Shown in pieces: positions 25,524-38,218 of a stretch of 64,000 nucleotides of DNA (the stretch's first letter is position 1; each line of letters opens with the position of its first letter). This stretch comes from Pohlia nutans (taxonomy: Eukaryota > Streptophyta > Bryopsida > Bryales > Mniaceae): assembly GCA_022496805.1 (NCBI GenBank), contig CM040087.1, forward strand, positions 32,698,253 through 32,762,252, in the 5' to 3' direction. The notes beneath the pieces are model-generated. The model had not been told where the DNA came from. It searched no databases and worked only from the letters and a program-made list of their open reading frames with translations. The position numbers and the translations under genes were made by a program.

Positions 25524-26462
25524 CCCCTAAAGGCCCTTAAAAGCCAAAATGGCTTTTTGTTGTTTCGGGCAGCTTAGATGGAAGGTCTAAATTAAGAATT
25601 TTGGACTATAATTTGGCGTGGGCGTGGTCGTACATACAAGGTGTGTGGGGTAAAAATTACAAAGTCAAATTCGGATTTTATAATTTTTTTATTGAAATTT
25701 TTGGTTTCAAGCCCAACTGGGGCAGAAAAAAACTTTTTATTATAATCATTTTTTCAATTTTTTTTTTGGAGACATGCTCTTCACCACATTTAGGCTCAGA
25801 ATTTGAAGTGACCCATGTTGATTATATTCTTGGCTTGACAAGGGCAGCCTCCAAAATAAAGAACAACAACCTCCAAGGTTTTTTGTAATTTCACATCCAT
25901 TTCTTTCGAAATTTGTCAAAATTTGAGATTTTGAATTATTTTAAAAATAATTTTGCCTAAAATTTATAAAATCATAGAAGTACCTAATCACCGTTCATTT
26001 TTTTCCAAAAATCAAATACAATTAATGTGATGCATGTTTCACCAAATTGCCATTTTTATACCTACTTCCGGAAATTAATTTGGATGAAGGTTTGAAACGC
26101 GTAATGAGTCTCTAAAATTTTGCATGAGCGTACCCAACTTAGTTATCTACGTGGAAAAAAATATGAGCAAAATTTTTGGAGTAACAATCTTCAAGTCCCC
26201 CTTTGCACTATGGAGACAATGCCTCCCAAGCAATGCCCTGAAAAACTTTTGCACAAACTTTGGATGTTATGATCTTGCAAATGATAAACATCCAACGGTC
26301 AATTTTTGAAACAGTAGCTATGAATAGGCTTAGGTACAAGATCTTACGGTTGGAATTCTAAAAGAAGTAAAAAAAACTTGGTTCACATCCCGGGAGTACA
26401 TAGAGGTAGAAAATCGCAGTTTTGAGGTTTCAAGCTCCCAAAAACACAAGGAAATTTAGGGG
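25524..26462 (+). mobile_element. TTAA-flanked element F (939 bp)
   Basis: TTAA (25520-25523) is followed by CCCCTAAAGGCCC, and GAAATTTAGGGG precedes TTAA at 26463-26466. Near the left end lie a small palindrome (AAAAGCC...GGCTTTT) and CGGGCAGC, features also seen in families C and B. A 95-codon frame (25601-25888) has no recognisable similarity. Confidence 0.65.
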
Positions 26463-26466
26463 TTAA

Positions 26467-27800
26467 CTTTTGCTTTATTTTGGGAATCTTACAAGGCACA
26501 AGATTTAGAATTGAAGTTGTTATTTCACCATTAAAAATAATTGTGAATTTTTATTTATTGTTCAATCCGTCATTGAGGAAGGTAGTTCAAAATGCAACCT
26601 TCTCATTTAAGTTATATGTGACTTAATTTATCATATACTTGAAGTTGTTGTTTCACGATTGAAAAAATTGTGAATGATGGTTTGATTGTTGTTCTATCTA
26701 TAGTTAAAATTTTAATTTTAGAAACAACTTTTCACACAATTTACAAGTTGCACAATTTACTTTAGCATTGAAATTAATATTTTAGGGTTGAAATATAAGA
26801 GCATTTGGTTATTATCCCATTTTTAAATTTTATTAAAAAGAGTGATTTTAGAGTAACATCTTTTCACACAATTTATGTATGGCACAATTTACTTCAAGAT
26901 TGAAATTACTATAAAATCACTACACTATTTATAAATGGAATTTTATTATTTTATTTGTCATTAGAAAGAATGGTTTTAGAAATCACAAATGTTGTGATGC
27001 ATATGGGCATGGGCATTATAAGTTTAAGCTTTTCATAGATTTAGAATATTCTATGCATGGGTAAGAATATCTCAAATCTACAATGAACCTAAATTTGTGA
27101 TATCCATGTTTGTACCTTTTCCAACAATAGAAAGGATTTTTTCCACAATATGTATATGTGACTCAACCTATTGTAAGATTAAAATTATTATTTCATAATA
27201 TAATTATTAATGAAAGGGTGGTTTAGTATTTCACCTCTTATTATGAAGAATGATGTCAAAAGTACCTTTCCTCGCAATTTACACATAGCACAATTCAAGG
27301 CTACTTATACCTTTAGAATACAAGTTTAAAAATAAATAAACAAACTACAACCGAATGACAAATTTGTAATCAATAATGATTTTTTGGTCAACAAAGTGTT
27401 CTTCTCTTCTATACCTTCATAACAACTCGTCCTTCTTTGAACAAATAATTAACTATTCCTAATTTTTTATTTTATTTTCATGAATATTCTCTAAAACCTA
27501 TTTTTTTCCTTTACAATTTTTTGATTTTTTTTGATTTTTTGATTTTTAGAATTATTCAAAAACAAAGCTGCTATGAAGGTACAACATTATGATATATTTG
27601 GGAATTTATAATTTTAAGGTGGTAGGTAAACTTCAATGTGGCATGAAAATTTCATGGTGACAGGTACATTTCAAAGTGGCAAGTAAACTTCAATATGATA
27701 GGTAAAATTCAAGGTGGTAGGTATGGACTAGTCACATGTGTATGGATGGAAACAAGAATATTTTTATTTTTTGGAGGGTAAATTACGTTACGAACGTACA
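26467..27800. other. AT-rich intergenic DNA, no gene seen
   Basis: Several degenerate repeats of CACAATTTAC-type blocks suggest an old locally duplicated sequence, but I could not define units. No coding signal. Confidence 0.45.
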
Positions 27801-27804
27801 CAAG

Positions 27805-27951
27805 GAATCTTGACCGATTCACTGCCAAAAAAATATTACTACCAAACCGTAGATTATAGCAAGTTTTGCAAGCGATTGTTCAATTTAGCAAGTGTTCACT
27901 AAGAATTCACCATCATTCTTGTACCATTTACTACTTGGCGAATGTGTCAAG
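27805..27951 (+). repeat. Interspersed repeat Q, copy 1
   Basis: The block starting CTTGACCGATTCACTGCCAA and including CACCATCATTCT and GTACCATTTACTAC matches 47228-47370 with scattered differences. Its nature is unknown. Confidence 0.7.
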
Positions 27952-27964
27952 GTGCTTAGTAGTA

Positions 27965-28179
27965 CACTAAATAGGTAGATTAGTGTTAAATACACTAATT
28001 TACATAAACATGTTGTAAGTTTTTATTGTTGACCAATTTTTTTACCCTCTATATTGGTTAAGATGGGAATCTTTCAATAATATTGGAATCAATGTCTTTG
28101 GTAAATTTTTATTCGAGAGTAAAAATCTATAATATTTTTAAATCTTATAATTATCTAAGACTAATCTACCTATTTAGTG
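27965..28179. mobile_element. MITE family W, copy 1 (215 bp)
   Basis: Left end CACTAAATAGGTAGATTAGT and right end ACTAATCTACCTATTTAGTG are exact inverses, and TA flanks both sides. A second copy lies at 52985-53200 in the GH9 gene. Here a 9-bp direct repeat GTGCTTAGT also occurs just outside (27952-27960 and 28182-28190), which would fit a Mutator-type duplication with ends extended slightly. The superfamily stays open (CACTA-like termini, TA flanks, possible 9-bp duplication). Confidence 0.8.
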
Positions 28180-28460
28180 TAGTGCTTAGTGGCAAGATTG
28201 GATTTGTTATTTCACGATTAATTATATTTTATTAAAAATTGATTACAATTCCACCTTCATGATGAGAGTGAATTTAGAAACGACTTTTCCACAAATTCAA
28301 GGACAAAGGGCGGTGTACTAACATTAAACTCACATTTACATCTCCATACCATTTTAGTGATGAAGTGAGTTCTCACTCGGGGGAAAAGGGACGACGGACG
28401 CCAGCCTAAATTTTAATTATTTTCCCAACTGCCCGACTGCCCGGGGAGTTTGCCGCGAGA

Positions 28461-29550
28461 ATGTCGTCTTCTCTCATAAGAAAGACGATCTCCCGCCATT
28501 GCCTGTCCCAACGCCTCTCTGCTCCCGCCTCGCCGGCCTTCCTATTTGCGGCTTTCTTCTCCGTTCAAATTGTTCACAGCTCTCGGGCTCGGCTTCTTCG
28601 TGTTGCTCTGCTGCTCCCCGTCCCGTTTATTTGCTCGGAGCTTCGGCTCACTGGAGTTTCCCGCTTCTGGTAAGTGAATTGATGTGAGTTCATGCTCCTT
28701 GTGCCGTTTTTTTCATTATTTGATTTGAAGATGCCATGACCTTGTCCGAGTTTCTGGAGCACGAGTTCCTAACAATTGCAATGGAGTCAAGTGAGCGATA
28801 GGCAGTGAATGGATGCCAGTTTCTGTTCCCTGTGCCGTTTTTTCCACATTTGGTTTGGAGGTGCCGTGACCTTGTCCGCGTTTTTAGTTGCTAACAATTG
28901 CAATGGAGTGAAGTGAGCGATGGCAAGTGAATGGATGTGAGTTCATGCTCCTTGTGCCGTTTTTTCCACATTTGATTTGAAGATGCCATGACCTCGTCCG
29001 AGTTTCTGGAGCACGAGTTCTTAACAATTGCAATGGAGTCAAGTGAGCGATAGATGCCAGTTTCTGTTCCTTGTGCCGTTTTTTCCACATTTGGTTTGAA
29101 GATGCCAAGACCTTGTCCGAGTTTCTGGAGCACGAGTTCTTAACAATTGCAATGGAGTCAAGTGAGCGATAGGTAGTGAATGGATGTCAGTTTCTGTTCC
29201 TTGTGCCGTTCTTTCCACATTTGGTTTGGAGGTGACGTGACCTTGTCCGAGTTTTTTGGAGTTCACAATTGCAATGGAGTCAAGGTTAGCGATGGCAAGT
29301 GAATGGATGTCAGTTGCCGTTATTTTTCCACATTTGACTTGGAAGACGCGGGGACCTTGTCCGAGTTGCTAACGATTGCAATGGCGTGAAGTGAGCGATG
29401 GCATTCGTGATTCAGTTTCGGAGTGACGCTCTTTGGTGCTCTTCCCGAAGGTTCGGCGTTGTTGCCGGATCATTAGTTGTAGCTTGCTGTCTGTTGGCGT
29501 TTTCATTGCTCTATTTGTAACGTGCGTTTATTTTTTTGTTGATGCAGAGT
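28461..29550 (+). promoter_or_regulatory. Candidate upstream ORF spanning the leader splice junction of the chromomethylase gene
   Basis: A probable leader exon ends at the donor TTCTG|GTAAGT (28669/28670) and rejoins at GATGCAG|AGTAG (29548). An ATG at 28461 opens 69 codons and its TGA stop is created by the splice itself (TG from 28668-28669, A from 29548). The main ATG follows at 29565, 15 nt after that stop. If the transcript starts upstream of 28461, this uORF would lower or regulate translation of the enzyme. The transcription start is not known. Confidence 0.5.
28670..29405 (+). repeat. Six-unit tandem array in the chromomethylase leader intron
   Basis: The block TTGTCCGAGTTTCTGGAGCA...AACAATTGCAATGG...AGTGAGCGAT recurs near 28741, 28871, 28993, 29112, 29241 and 29356, spaced 115-130 bp. 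Units also hold GTGCCGTTTTTTCCACATTT. The first unit starts at the splice donor itself (GTAAGTGAAT); later units carry decayed forms such as GCAAGTGAAT and GTAGTGAAT. Confidence 0.85.
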
Positions 29551-29564
29551 AGTTCGCTGGCACG

Positions 29565-32500
29565 ATGTCGAGGAGCGCGCTCGTGCGAGGGCGGCCTGTG
29601 AAACGGGATCAGCAGGAGGTTGTTCCAGTAGCGAAATCGGCAGTGAATGGCGCCGTGATTGACTTGGATGACGTGGCGGATGAGCCTCTTGTGCAGTCAG
29701 ATGCGAAGCGGAAGAAGGCTCCTCGCCGGGCTTCGTCCACGAAGAAGCAGAAGGTAACGAAAGGGCGGGCTGTAGTGGCTGAAGTCCCGGAGAAGGGGGA
29801 GGACGAGGAATCAGGGTTGCTTGGCGATGGCGGTGACGAAGAGGCTGCGCCTGAAGAGGAAGTGGAGCGGGAGGAGCTTGATAAGGATGATGTGGATTGT
29901 TGCTTCATCGAGAGCAGTCGGATTCCTACTCATGTGGCGAAAAAGGATTATCCTCACCGATACCCTGAGGTATGTATCGTCTATGCGTTATTGACATTTT
30001 GAAGAGCAATGGTTGTGGACGAGAAATTCGCTGCTGTGTGCTTATTGTGTTTGGTGCGTTGGTTGCAGGCTGCTGCTACTGTCATGAACAAATTCAAGAA
30101 GGCACAGCCAGGGGAGGAGAAAGAGATTCCTGTCATTGCGCATTATAAGCAGGCTGAAGTCGAGGGGAAGCTCTACAAGCTGGGCGATTGTGTTCATATT
30201 TTTGTTAGTTTCTTCCCGTCACTCTTCTTGCCTCAGTTCGTGTTCGTGTTAGTTACGGCCATGCGTTGTTTATTCTTGTGATTAGCGACGAGTGTCGTAG
30301 CATTTTTCACTCAAACTCATTTTTGTAATGTTGGCAGTCGGGTTTGGAGGACCCTTTCATAGGGAGGATTACTGAGTTTTATGAAAAAGAGGATAAGTCT
30401 CCATGGTTTGCTGCGCAGTGGTTCTTCAGAACTTACGACACGGTAAGTTGTGAATCTTGCTTCCTGAAGTTGTTTCGTTATGGTTCCGTGCTTAGCATAT
30501 TTATACACAGTGTTAATGGTTTAATTTGATCTCTACCAGATTCTTGTGTAGCTCACGAATGATTGTCTTTGCGTTTGCAGGGGATGGGTAAAGAAGCCAG
30601 GAATCAAGACCCTAAAAGGATCTTCTATTCTGACGTGATGGATGACAATGAATTACATGTCATTGTGGGCAAAGTAACTATAGTTCGAATTGCTTCGAAG
30701 GTTTGGCCAAAATCCATGCTCACTGTTCCAAACAGATGAGTAGGCATCTTATTTATTTTGGGGATGGTTACATGGATGCACAACTGGAACCTTACGTTCT
30801 TTCGTCTTCAATTCTCTTATGTGACAGGGAAGACTTGATAAAACGCCATGTGAGACTCCGAAATGCGATTATTACTTTGACAAAGGGTACAAGTTTGCAT
30901 ACGCAACTTTCTATGAGCTCCCGAAAGATTTACCAGGTTAGTCTTTGTGGCCCAGCGTCCTTTGGGATGAATCATGCCAGAGTGAAGAGTCTATGTGTTC
31001 TTAGTTTGTGGATTCCCATTTGCACTAACGTTACTTTTGTTCCTCCGCAGAGCCCCCTGGATTAGATTATTCCGCCATCAAATTCCACATCTCGGAGAAC
31101 CATTCTGCATCAAAGAACGAGTCAATCCAAGACAGTTCCAGCACAGACTCCGAGGACAAGAAGGAATTTTATCTTCTTGACTTGTACTGTGGATGTGGTG
31201 CTATGTCAACTGGAATGTGTCTTGGGATGAACCTTGCAGGCGTTAACCTTGTCACTGTAAGACACGTCCACAGTATACATTGTCTATTCAGTGTTCTATT
31301 CATTGTGCACTAGGTGCTGGTAAGAGTGCAGTCTGAATGATGAAGCGATGCCTTCTTTGAATTTTGGTTCTGTCCATAGCAATCCGGTTTGTTCTGCAAG
31401 TTATAAACTACACGGTCTGACAGAGGAATTCTGGATTTTTTCCGCAGAAATGGGCTGTGGACCTGAACGAGTTTGCATGCATGTCACTGAAGCACAATCA
31501 CCCAGAAACTATTGTGAGTCCTTCTTTGCTGTTTCAATTGATTTCTCTTCACCTGGAATTTGGTACATTAATGAACACCATATTTTTCTCGTCGGGATTT
31601 GTCATTTCAGCTTTTGCAAAATTATTGGCATTATCATTCCAAACTCTACTAAAATAATGTTATAAGTAATACAACAACTGTATCACGTTATGGTGTTCAT
31701 CAATGTGATTTCATTTTGGTTACATTCCAGGGTTAAGATATATTGAAGTACCTTTATAATATTCTTGTGTTTTGCAGGTCCGAAATGAAGCAGCAGAAGA
31801 TTATCTGCAATTGCTGAAAGAGTGGCAGAAACTTTGTCAGAAGTACCCAGAAGGATGTGTTGTGGAAGAAGACAGTGAGGAAGAAGACGATGACCAAGGA
31901 TCAGCCCCTGGTGAGTATGAAGTGGAACGGATACACGGAATTCGATGGATTGGAGAAGTGAGCAACAAAGATAAGGAAGTGATGGAGCTTGTCGATGATA
32001 TGGAAGATGTCCTTCCAAATCAAAAGACTCCAAAGACCAAGGAAGCAAAGGAAGAGGATGAGCCTCCTCTCGCTAAAGGGCTGGAGTTTAAAGTGAGTTC
32101 TACTTTGACCTTGATTAATTTGAATAAAACGATAGACCCACCATTAGCTATGCATCCGCTATGGTGATGCCATTGCCGTCACCATTCTCGAGTTCTCGAT
32201 TGGTCAGCAATTTTGTCAATGTTTCATCAATTGTTTATGCACTTCTTGAGGTACTGATGTGTGGGGTGTATTATGTAACTACAGGTCAGATGGAAGGGCT
32301 ACACTCCTGAGCATGACACTTGGGAACCCTCTGCAAGCTTAGAGTAAGATTTCTGATTTTTGTGCAAATTCATTGTTGATGATGAAAACCATGGTGGTCC
32401 TATTCAGCTTGGGTTGCATTGTGATTTGCAGGCCAATCAAGAACTGTCTTTCCCTTCCCACCTTTATTTCAGTCAGATCCTGAACAGAATGGTGACGGCA

Positions 32501-35458
32501 TGCATGTAGATTCTTATTATTATGTCCTGTTTTTGTTGTGAATTGCCTATTAACTGTTTCTTTGCATGTATTCAGTCACTGCCCTGAGCGTGTGAAGGAG
32601 TTTGTTTTGGCAGGGAGGGCACAAAAACTTCTGCCACTTCCTGTATGTTATCATACCTACTTTTATGTATTTTAATTACTCCCTGTAGGTTCTCATTTCA
32701 AATGTGAGTGTTGGGCTATGGATGTCTGTAATTTGCACCTCCCGTACAGACCTGTGCTAATTATCTTAGCGTACGAGTCCATAGTTCATATGTAAGCTGA
32801 GTAACTCATGCAGTTTCTTCCTGGTTCCAGGGTGAATGTGATGTCATCTGTGGAGGCCCACCCTGCCAAGGTGCCAGTGGTTTCAACCGGTTTCGGAACA
32901 AAGCAGATCCTTTGGCAGATCCAAGGAACAAACAGATGGTCGTGTATATGGATATCGTTGATTTCTTACGTCCAAGGTTTTTCCTTATGGAGAACGTTGT
33001 AGATATCCTCAAATTTTGTGGGGGTGTGCTTGGCCGTTATGCTCTTGCTAGAGCTGTGGGCATGAGCTACCAGGTACAGGATAGATCCACTTGATAAGAT
33101 TTAATCACGATTAACTGTTTTGTGACCATCATGTTTTACTTAGAAGCTAAATAAATTGAGAATCTTTTTCTGCAGGCAAAAGTTGGGATCATGGTTGCTG
33201 GGTGCTATGGGATGCCTCAATTTCGAGCTCGCTGCTTCTTGTGGGGAGCTAATAGCGAAGAGGTAAGCCTGTCCTTCCCTTCCCTCTATTTCAGTCAGAT
33301 CCTAAACAGAATCTCACTAAATGAGAAGCGTTAACTAGCACGCATCTACAGCAACCTTGTTCTGGCGTGTTACAATCTCTAGCCAAATTTTCTGCAAAGA
33401 ATAATCACCAAATATTTTTCATTGTTTGAGTATCTCTTCTTATTTAGTGCCTTAAGTCAACTTTTTCTTTCATCTAACGATTGAGTTTGACGTAGTTCTC
33501 ACGTGTGTTTTTACACTTATCGAATTTAATGCAGCCGCTTCCACCATATCCTATGCCCACACATAAAGTTATTGTGCGTGGTGGTGTTCCAAATGCATGG
33601 GAGGTAAGTGATTTTGCTCTTCATTGAACTGTCACTGATACAAGTATCATCCTGGCAGATTAGAGTCTCACCTCTTCTGTTTAGTAATAATAGCTGATTA
33701 CATGTTTTGCTGCGTTTTGATTTGTGCATCAATGCTTTGTTATTGTTGCAGCGATGTCTAGTTGCGTATGAAGAGTTCAAGCAGCCTGAATGGCTACAAA
33801 AACCTCTTGTTCTCAAGGATGCACTTTCCGATCTTCCTCCTGTAAGTTTATGCGAGTACACTGAATGAATGTCTTTTCCTCTCAATGAGTCACGACATCT
33901 GCATTGACTTTTGAAATTTGTACAGATCCTTATAGTTGTAGGTGGCTTCCGTTTATTTTTCAGGTTGATAATGACCACGGCAAGGATGACATACCATATG
34001 AAGAGGATCCGCAATGTGATTTCCAACACTTCCTACGCTTACCAAAGAAAGGTGGAGTCTTTTTTTTCCTTTGTACCACCGTATGTGATCTCTTTAAAAA
34101 GTATTCCAAGGTTAAGAAGCTTTCATTGTAGGAGAAATTTGACTGATTGTCCGGAGAAATTCGACTGATTCTGAAATTTGCACAATTGGCTGCAGGCACT
34201 GGAGGTCTAGGCAGTCTTGGTGAACAGAAGAAGAAAGGCTTGCTGCCAGATCATCGACCTCTATGCTTGAATGCAGATGACTACTACCGTGTCAAGCAAA
34301 TCCCGAAGAGGAAGGTAAGTAATTTTAGCACTGGCAGGATCCAAATGGTTTTCTTTTCTAAAAGAACTTGTACATTGCATAGATGTGTAAGTAAAATTGT
34401 AAAGCTTTTACTTCATCCCACTTATGATCAACACTACTGACTTGCAGGGAGCAAATTTTAGAGATCTTAAGGGCATCATTATCAAAGAGGACGGAATCAC
34501 GGTTGATGTTGTCAAGGAAAACCGTGAACTGGTGCCCTCTGGCAAGCCCTTGGTATGTAATATCTCAATCTTCAGACAAATGAGTTTTGATCCATTTTTG
34601 TAATTTGTGAATGTGATTTTGTATGTTTACTTCTGAATTATGTTGCTTGCGTGATTAATTTCTGGCTTTTGCATGCGTGACTAATTTCTGGCTTTTGCAT
34701 GCAGGTTCCAGACTATGCTATAAGCTTCATAAAGGGTCGTTCTCTCAAGTACGCCATCTCTACCTTTAAAGCTTCCATGTATGGGCCTCCAGTCATAGAT
34801 ATTAAAAAGAAAAAGTTCTTTCCTAACTCTTGCAATATCTGCTTTTGCAGACCCTTCGGAAGGTTGTGGTGGGATGAAACGGTTGCAACAGTTGTCACTC
34901 GAGCAGAGCCTCATAACCAGGTGCAACTTCGTGTTAGTTAGAAAATATTCTTCCATGATTGCTTCTTCAAGCCCAAACCAAGTTTAAGTACCAGGAGGTT
35001 TTAAGTACTTCTTGCCAATTGAAGCATCTTATATTTGAGTGCTTATTGATAAATGCTCTGTCTTCTGTCGAAATTGGATGCAGATTATTCTCCATCCTGA
35101 GCAAGATAGAGTGTTGACCATCAGGGAGAATGCACGTGTACAGGGATTTCCGGACTATTACAAGTTGTTCGGTCCAATCAAGCAGAGGTTCTTTTCTTTC
35201 ACCCCTCGTCATTTCCAAGTTGTATTACTTGTTGATACGGCTGTAGTATCATGCTATTTTCATGTCCTTAACGTGGTGTGTGATTTGGCTGTCAGATATA
35301 TGCAAGTAGGGAATGCAGTTGCAGTGCCTGTTGCAACAGCACTTGGATACACCCTTGGGCAATCTTTCCTTGGCAAAGTTGTTCTTCAACAAGAGACCCT
35401 TGAACTTCCTCGATACTTTCCATACTGCTTGACGATACCAGAAGCAGTGCACATGTGA
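29565..35458 (+). CDS. CMT: Chromomethylase, DNA (cytosine-5) methyltransferase of the CMT family
   Basis: Twenty-one coding exons: 29565-29969, 30069-30203, 30338-30442, 30581-30700, 30828-30936, 31051-31256, 31448-31513, 31778-32092, 32285-32343, 32576-32642, 32831-33073, 33176-33262, 33535-33603, 33752-33841, 33964-34051, 34196-34314, 34448-34552, 34705-34748, 34851-34920, 35084-35187, 35296-35458. They total 2769 nt, 922 residues (Arabidopsis CMT3: 839). Order: acidic/basic low-complexity N-terminus (1-130), BAH domain (about 136-290), methyltransferase motif [15 protein letters not shown] (333-346), embedded chromodomain (about 427-525, with VRWKGY and DTWEP), motif IV GGPPCQG with catalytic Cys541, motif VI ENV (583-585), motif VIII QFRAR (625-629), motif [16 protein letters not shown] (815-828), motif [12 protein letters not shown] (870-880). 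In plants the BAH and chromodomain read H3K9 methylation and the enzyme methylates CHG (some also CHH) sites in repeats. Donors at exons 4, 15, 19 and 20 are weak but keep frame and motif continuity. All key residues are present, so it looks functional. Which CMT subclass it is needs a tree. Confidence 0.95.
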
Positions 35459-37235
35459 CTGGATTTGGGGGCACACGAGTTTCAACTGGCGCTCAGCGTC
35501 ACATAAACTAAATTAATCTCAAGATGGATTTTTAGAGTGATGCCGTCAAAACAGCCTTCCGGAGATGGACAGAACAGCGGAGCGTCAACGTAAACAGATA
35601 TGTGCCTCACTTGTACAGAACTTGAGTCAGAAAAGATAGATTCACATTGTGCCAGTGTAAAATATTCACCCGTCAGCAGAAGAGGACTGCTTGTAACCAA
35701 TGGATGTAGCTTTCGGGAGGGTGGAACACTGATACACTTTCTGGCACGTACATTTGAAGTTCTAAATTATTTAGTAGCTACTGCTGATAAGTTCAGATAG
35801 AACCTATTGTTGGATTGTAATTTGTTATTTTCTCGCAGGGGAGGATGGGATCCCCCTGACCTGAACCATTTCAAAACACACGATGACAATTCAACCATTA
35901 CGTTACATACTGTGAGGCCATTACGTTACATACTGTATTGGAACTGTCATTGACTCGGATAGGGACATGTACAATGTTGTAATGTTGTGGGCTCTTATCG
36001 ATCTTCAACAGACAGAATGGAACTAGTTCTCGTAGTTTAGCTTCCAGCAACTATGAAGTGAGAAACAGGTCCTTCGTTCGTCGTTTGGAAACGGTACCCT
36101 TGCCGCGGACTGTAGTTCCAGTGAAAATCGATTTTCGCTTGGGTGTTCCTGCTTCACCTGTCGGACTTTGGGTCAAGCCTGAAACGAAGGGTTAGTAACT
36201 GCGAATCTCAATTGGAATAGAGTGTCTCAAAGTGGAAAGAAGCTTTCAACTCACATTACGCTCGTTTTCAGTTCAAGAAGACTGCAGAACTACCGTAGTA
36301 CCATAGCAGGTTCGTCCTGAAATAATTCTGAAAATAAAAAACGTAAAAATTAGAAAATTCTAAAGACAGAAAAACGAAAATAGGATAAATTAGTTTTTGC
36401 AATATTTTGTTATTTCTAAGCTATTTAAGGGCAATTTTACTGATTTTTTGCTAAAAAAACGAAAATTGAGAAATTCAGCTTTTGAGAGGCGAACCTTATT
36501 TTTTCCCAAAAAAAAAAATATTCGTTCGCCGGGTGACGAACTTGCTATGCTGTTACGATGGTCTATGGTGAATTGGAGAACAACCTAAAGCAAGGCCGTG
36601 TTCCGACAGGGGGTGTCAATCTTGTGACCTCCCCAATGTTGAAGGAAAACCCCACAAATTTTCCCAAGCCTAGAAGCTAGACCATGGGGACTATTCATGA
36701 AAAAAGCCTGTCATAGAGGTTTGTGTAGACCATGGGGACTATTCATGAAAAAAAGCCTGTCATAGAGGTTTGTGAGATTTAATAGCCTGGGTGTATTTAA
36801 GGTGATTGGGGGTTCAAGTTGTTAAATTGGGTTAAAAAAACCTTGATCCAATTTCTGTGGTGCTAAAATTTGAGCTATGAAGATTGCTACATAGGATGAG
36901 GAGAAGTTTGGGTTAGGCCTTAATATAAAGCTCTTCACTTCAATTTACCAAATTTGAGCAATTTTATTGGTTGAAATTTGTGAAGTTTGGATCAGGGCTC
37001 CAAAAAATCGAAGATTTACAATTTTGAAATGACTAATTTGATACTTTGTGTTGTGTAAAATATACTTTAGATGCATGCCCGAATTTTATACCACAAAAAT
37101 GTTTGTCAAAAAATAAATAAAATTGAATATGTAAAAGTCATTGTATAATTTGCTCAAAAGTGCCTCCTAAAAATAAAATAAAAAACCACGAGTTTTGATT
37201 TGTGCTTCTTGATTCTTTGGGGGTTTAGGGATTAA
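35459..37235. other. 3' flank of chromomethylase and gene-free DNA
   Basis: The first few hundred bases probably hold the 3' UTR. From about 36300 the sequence is AT-rich with no recognised coding content. GGGTTTAGGGATTAA at 37221-37235 resembles the end of an E-type TTAA element whose other end I could not find. Confidence 0.5.
36678..36774 (+). repeat. Recent 48-bp tandem duplication
   Basis: Two copies of the block TAGACCATGGGGACTATTCA...CATAGAGGTTTGTG lie at 36678-36725 and 36726-36774. They differ by one A in an A-run, so the duplication is young. Confidence 0.9.
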
Positions 37236-37773
37236 CTTTTAACTAATCGAGGGTCCATTTTTTAGATGATGTACAAATTTCATCCATGTTTTCTCATCCA
37301 TGATGCAATTTGAGTTGAGCGGATTTTTACTATAGATTTTATTGGAAGTTAGCTTCATGCATTTGTGATATGATTATAAAGGGGATGATTTGTGAAATTT
37401 TTATGCCTAATTTCATGTTGTAGTGGTTCATCCAAAATTTCAGTCTAAAATTGCTCTTAAAAGCAACCAAAAAATCTCCAAAAATCACTACACTCATAGA
37501 GTTTTACATTTCAACCCATCACAACAAATTTCATCGACAGATTGTCAATATCTTAGTCGTAATTGAATTACAAAAGAATTTTGAATTTTGAGTTTTAAAT
37601 ATTGGTGATAGCAATCATAGATCTAACGATATGGATATAATCTAAAATTCATAATGTACAAATTTTATTCATACATCAAGTTCAAAATATCCCTCTTAGT
37701 TGCATTTTTTAATGCATCTTTGCAAAACTTTTGAATTTGTAAAAGGCTTTAGGCATTTAGGGGTTGAACACTA
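37236..37773 (-). mobile_element. TTAA-type element A3, reverse orientation
   Basis: It reads as the reverse complement of A1/A2 from GGACCC-like sequence near 37250 to GGCATTTAGGGG at 37762-37773. The right flank is TTGA (37774-37777, one change from TTAA). The left end is worn; TTAA occurs at 37232-37235 and 37239-37242. A CACTA-like MITE begins 5 bp after its right terminus. Confidence 0.65.
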
Positions 37774-37778
37774 GTAGA

Positions 37779-37875
37779 AAAGGTGCATGTGCTGAGAAAG
37801 ATGCCTAGGCAAATGGGCAACACTTGCCTAAAATTGGGCAACATTGCTTTGGCACTAGCACCTTTTATATTAGTG
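37779..37875. mobile_element. CACTA-like MITE, second copy (about 97 bp)
   Basis: Starts CACTAGTAGAAAAGGTGCATG and ends CCTTTTATATTAGTG; related to 1746-1845. A GAA triplet precedes it and overlaps its right end, so the exact right boundary is uncertain by a base. It sits directly beside element A3. Confidence 0.6.
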
Positions 37876-38218
37876 AATGACAATAATAGTATGTTGGAGC
37901 CATCACCCAAAAGGAAGTATCATAGATCATAATTATCTAGTGACACTTCTCTCCCACTTTTGAACTCGTATTCAATGTGATTTACAACTAAACCCAACAA
38001 TCGTGTTTCAAAATATTAGTTGCCACACCTTTGTTGCTATTCCTTTGTCTTGGTGAAGTTCACTTGTATATATAAATGGCCCTCTCTAATGACAAAGAAC
38101 GCGATTTGTTGACACTATACAGTGCCTTGCAATAAGTCTTGTAACCCCACTTTCAAACTTCACACTAAAACATTTATCACACCCACTACAACGGTTTGTT
38201 GACCATGAAATTTTGCAT

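Noticed and set aside
32433..32480. Extra chromomethylase exon after TTTGCAG at 32432
   Set aside because: Skipping it keeps phase between 32343 and 32576 and restores the chromodomain end; including it breaks the frame.
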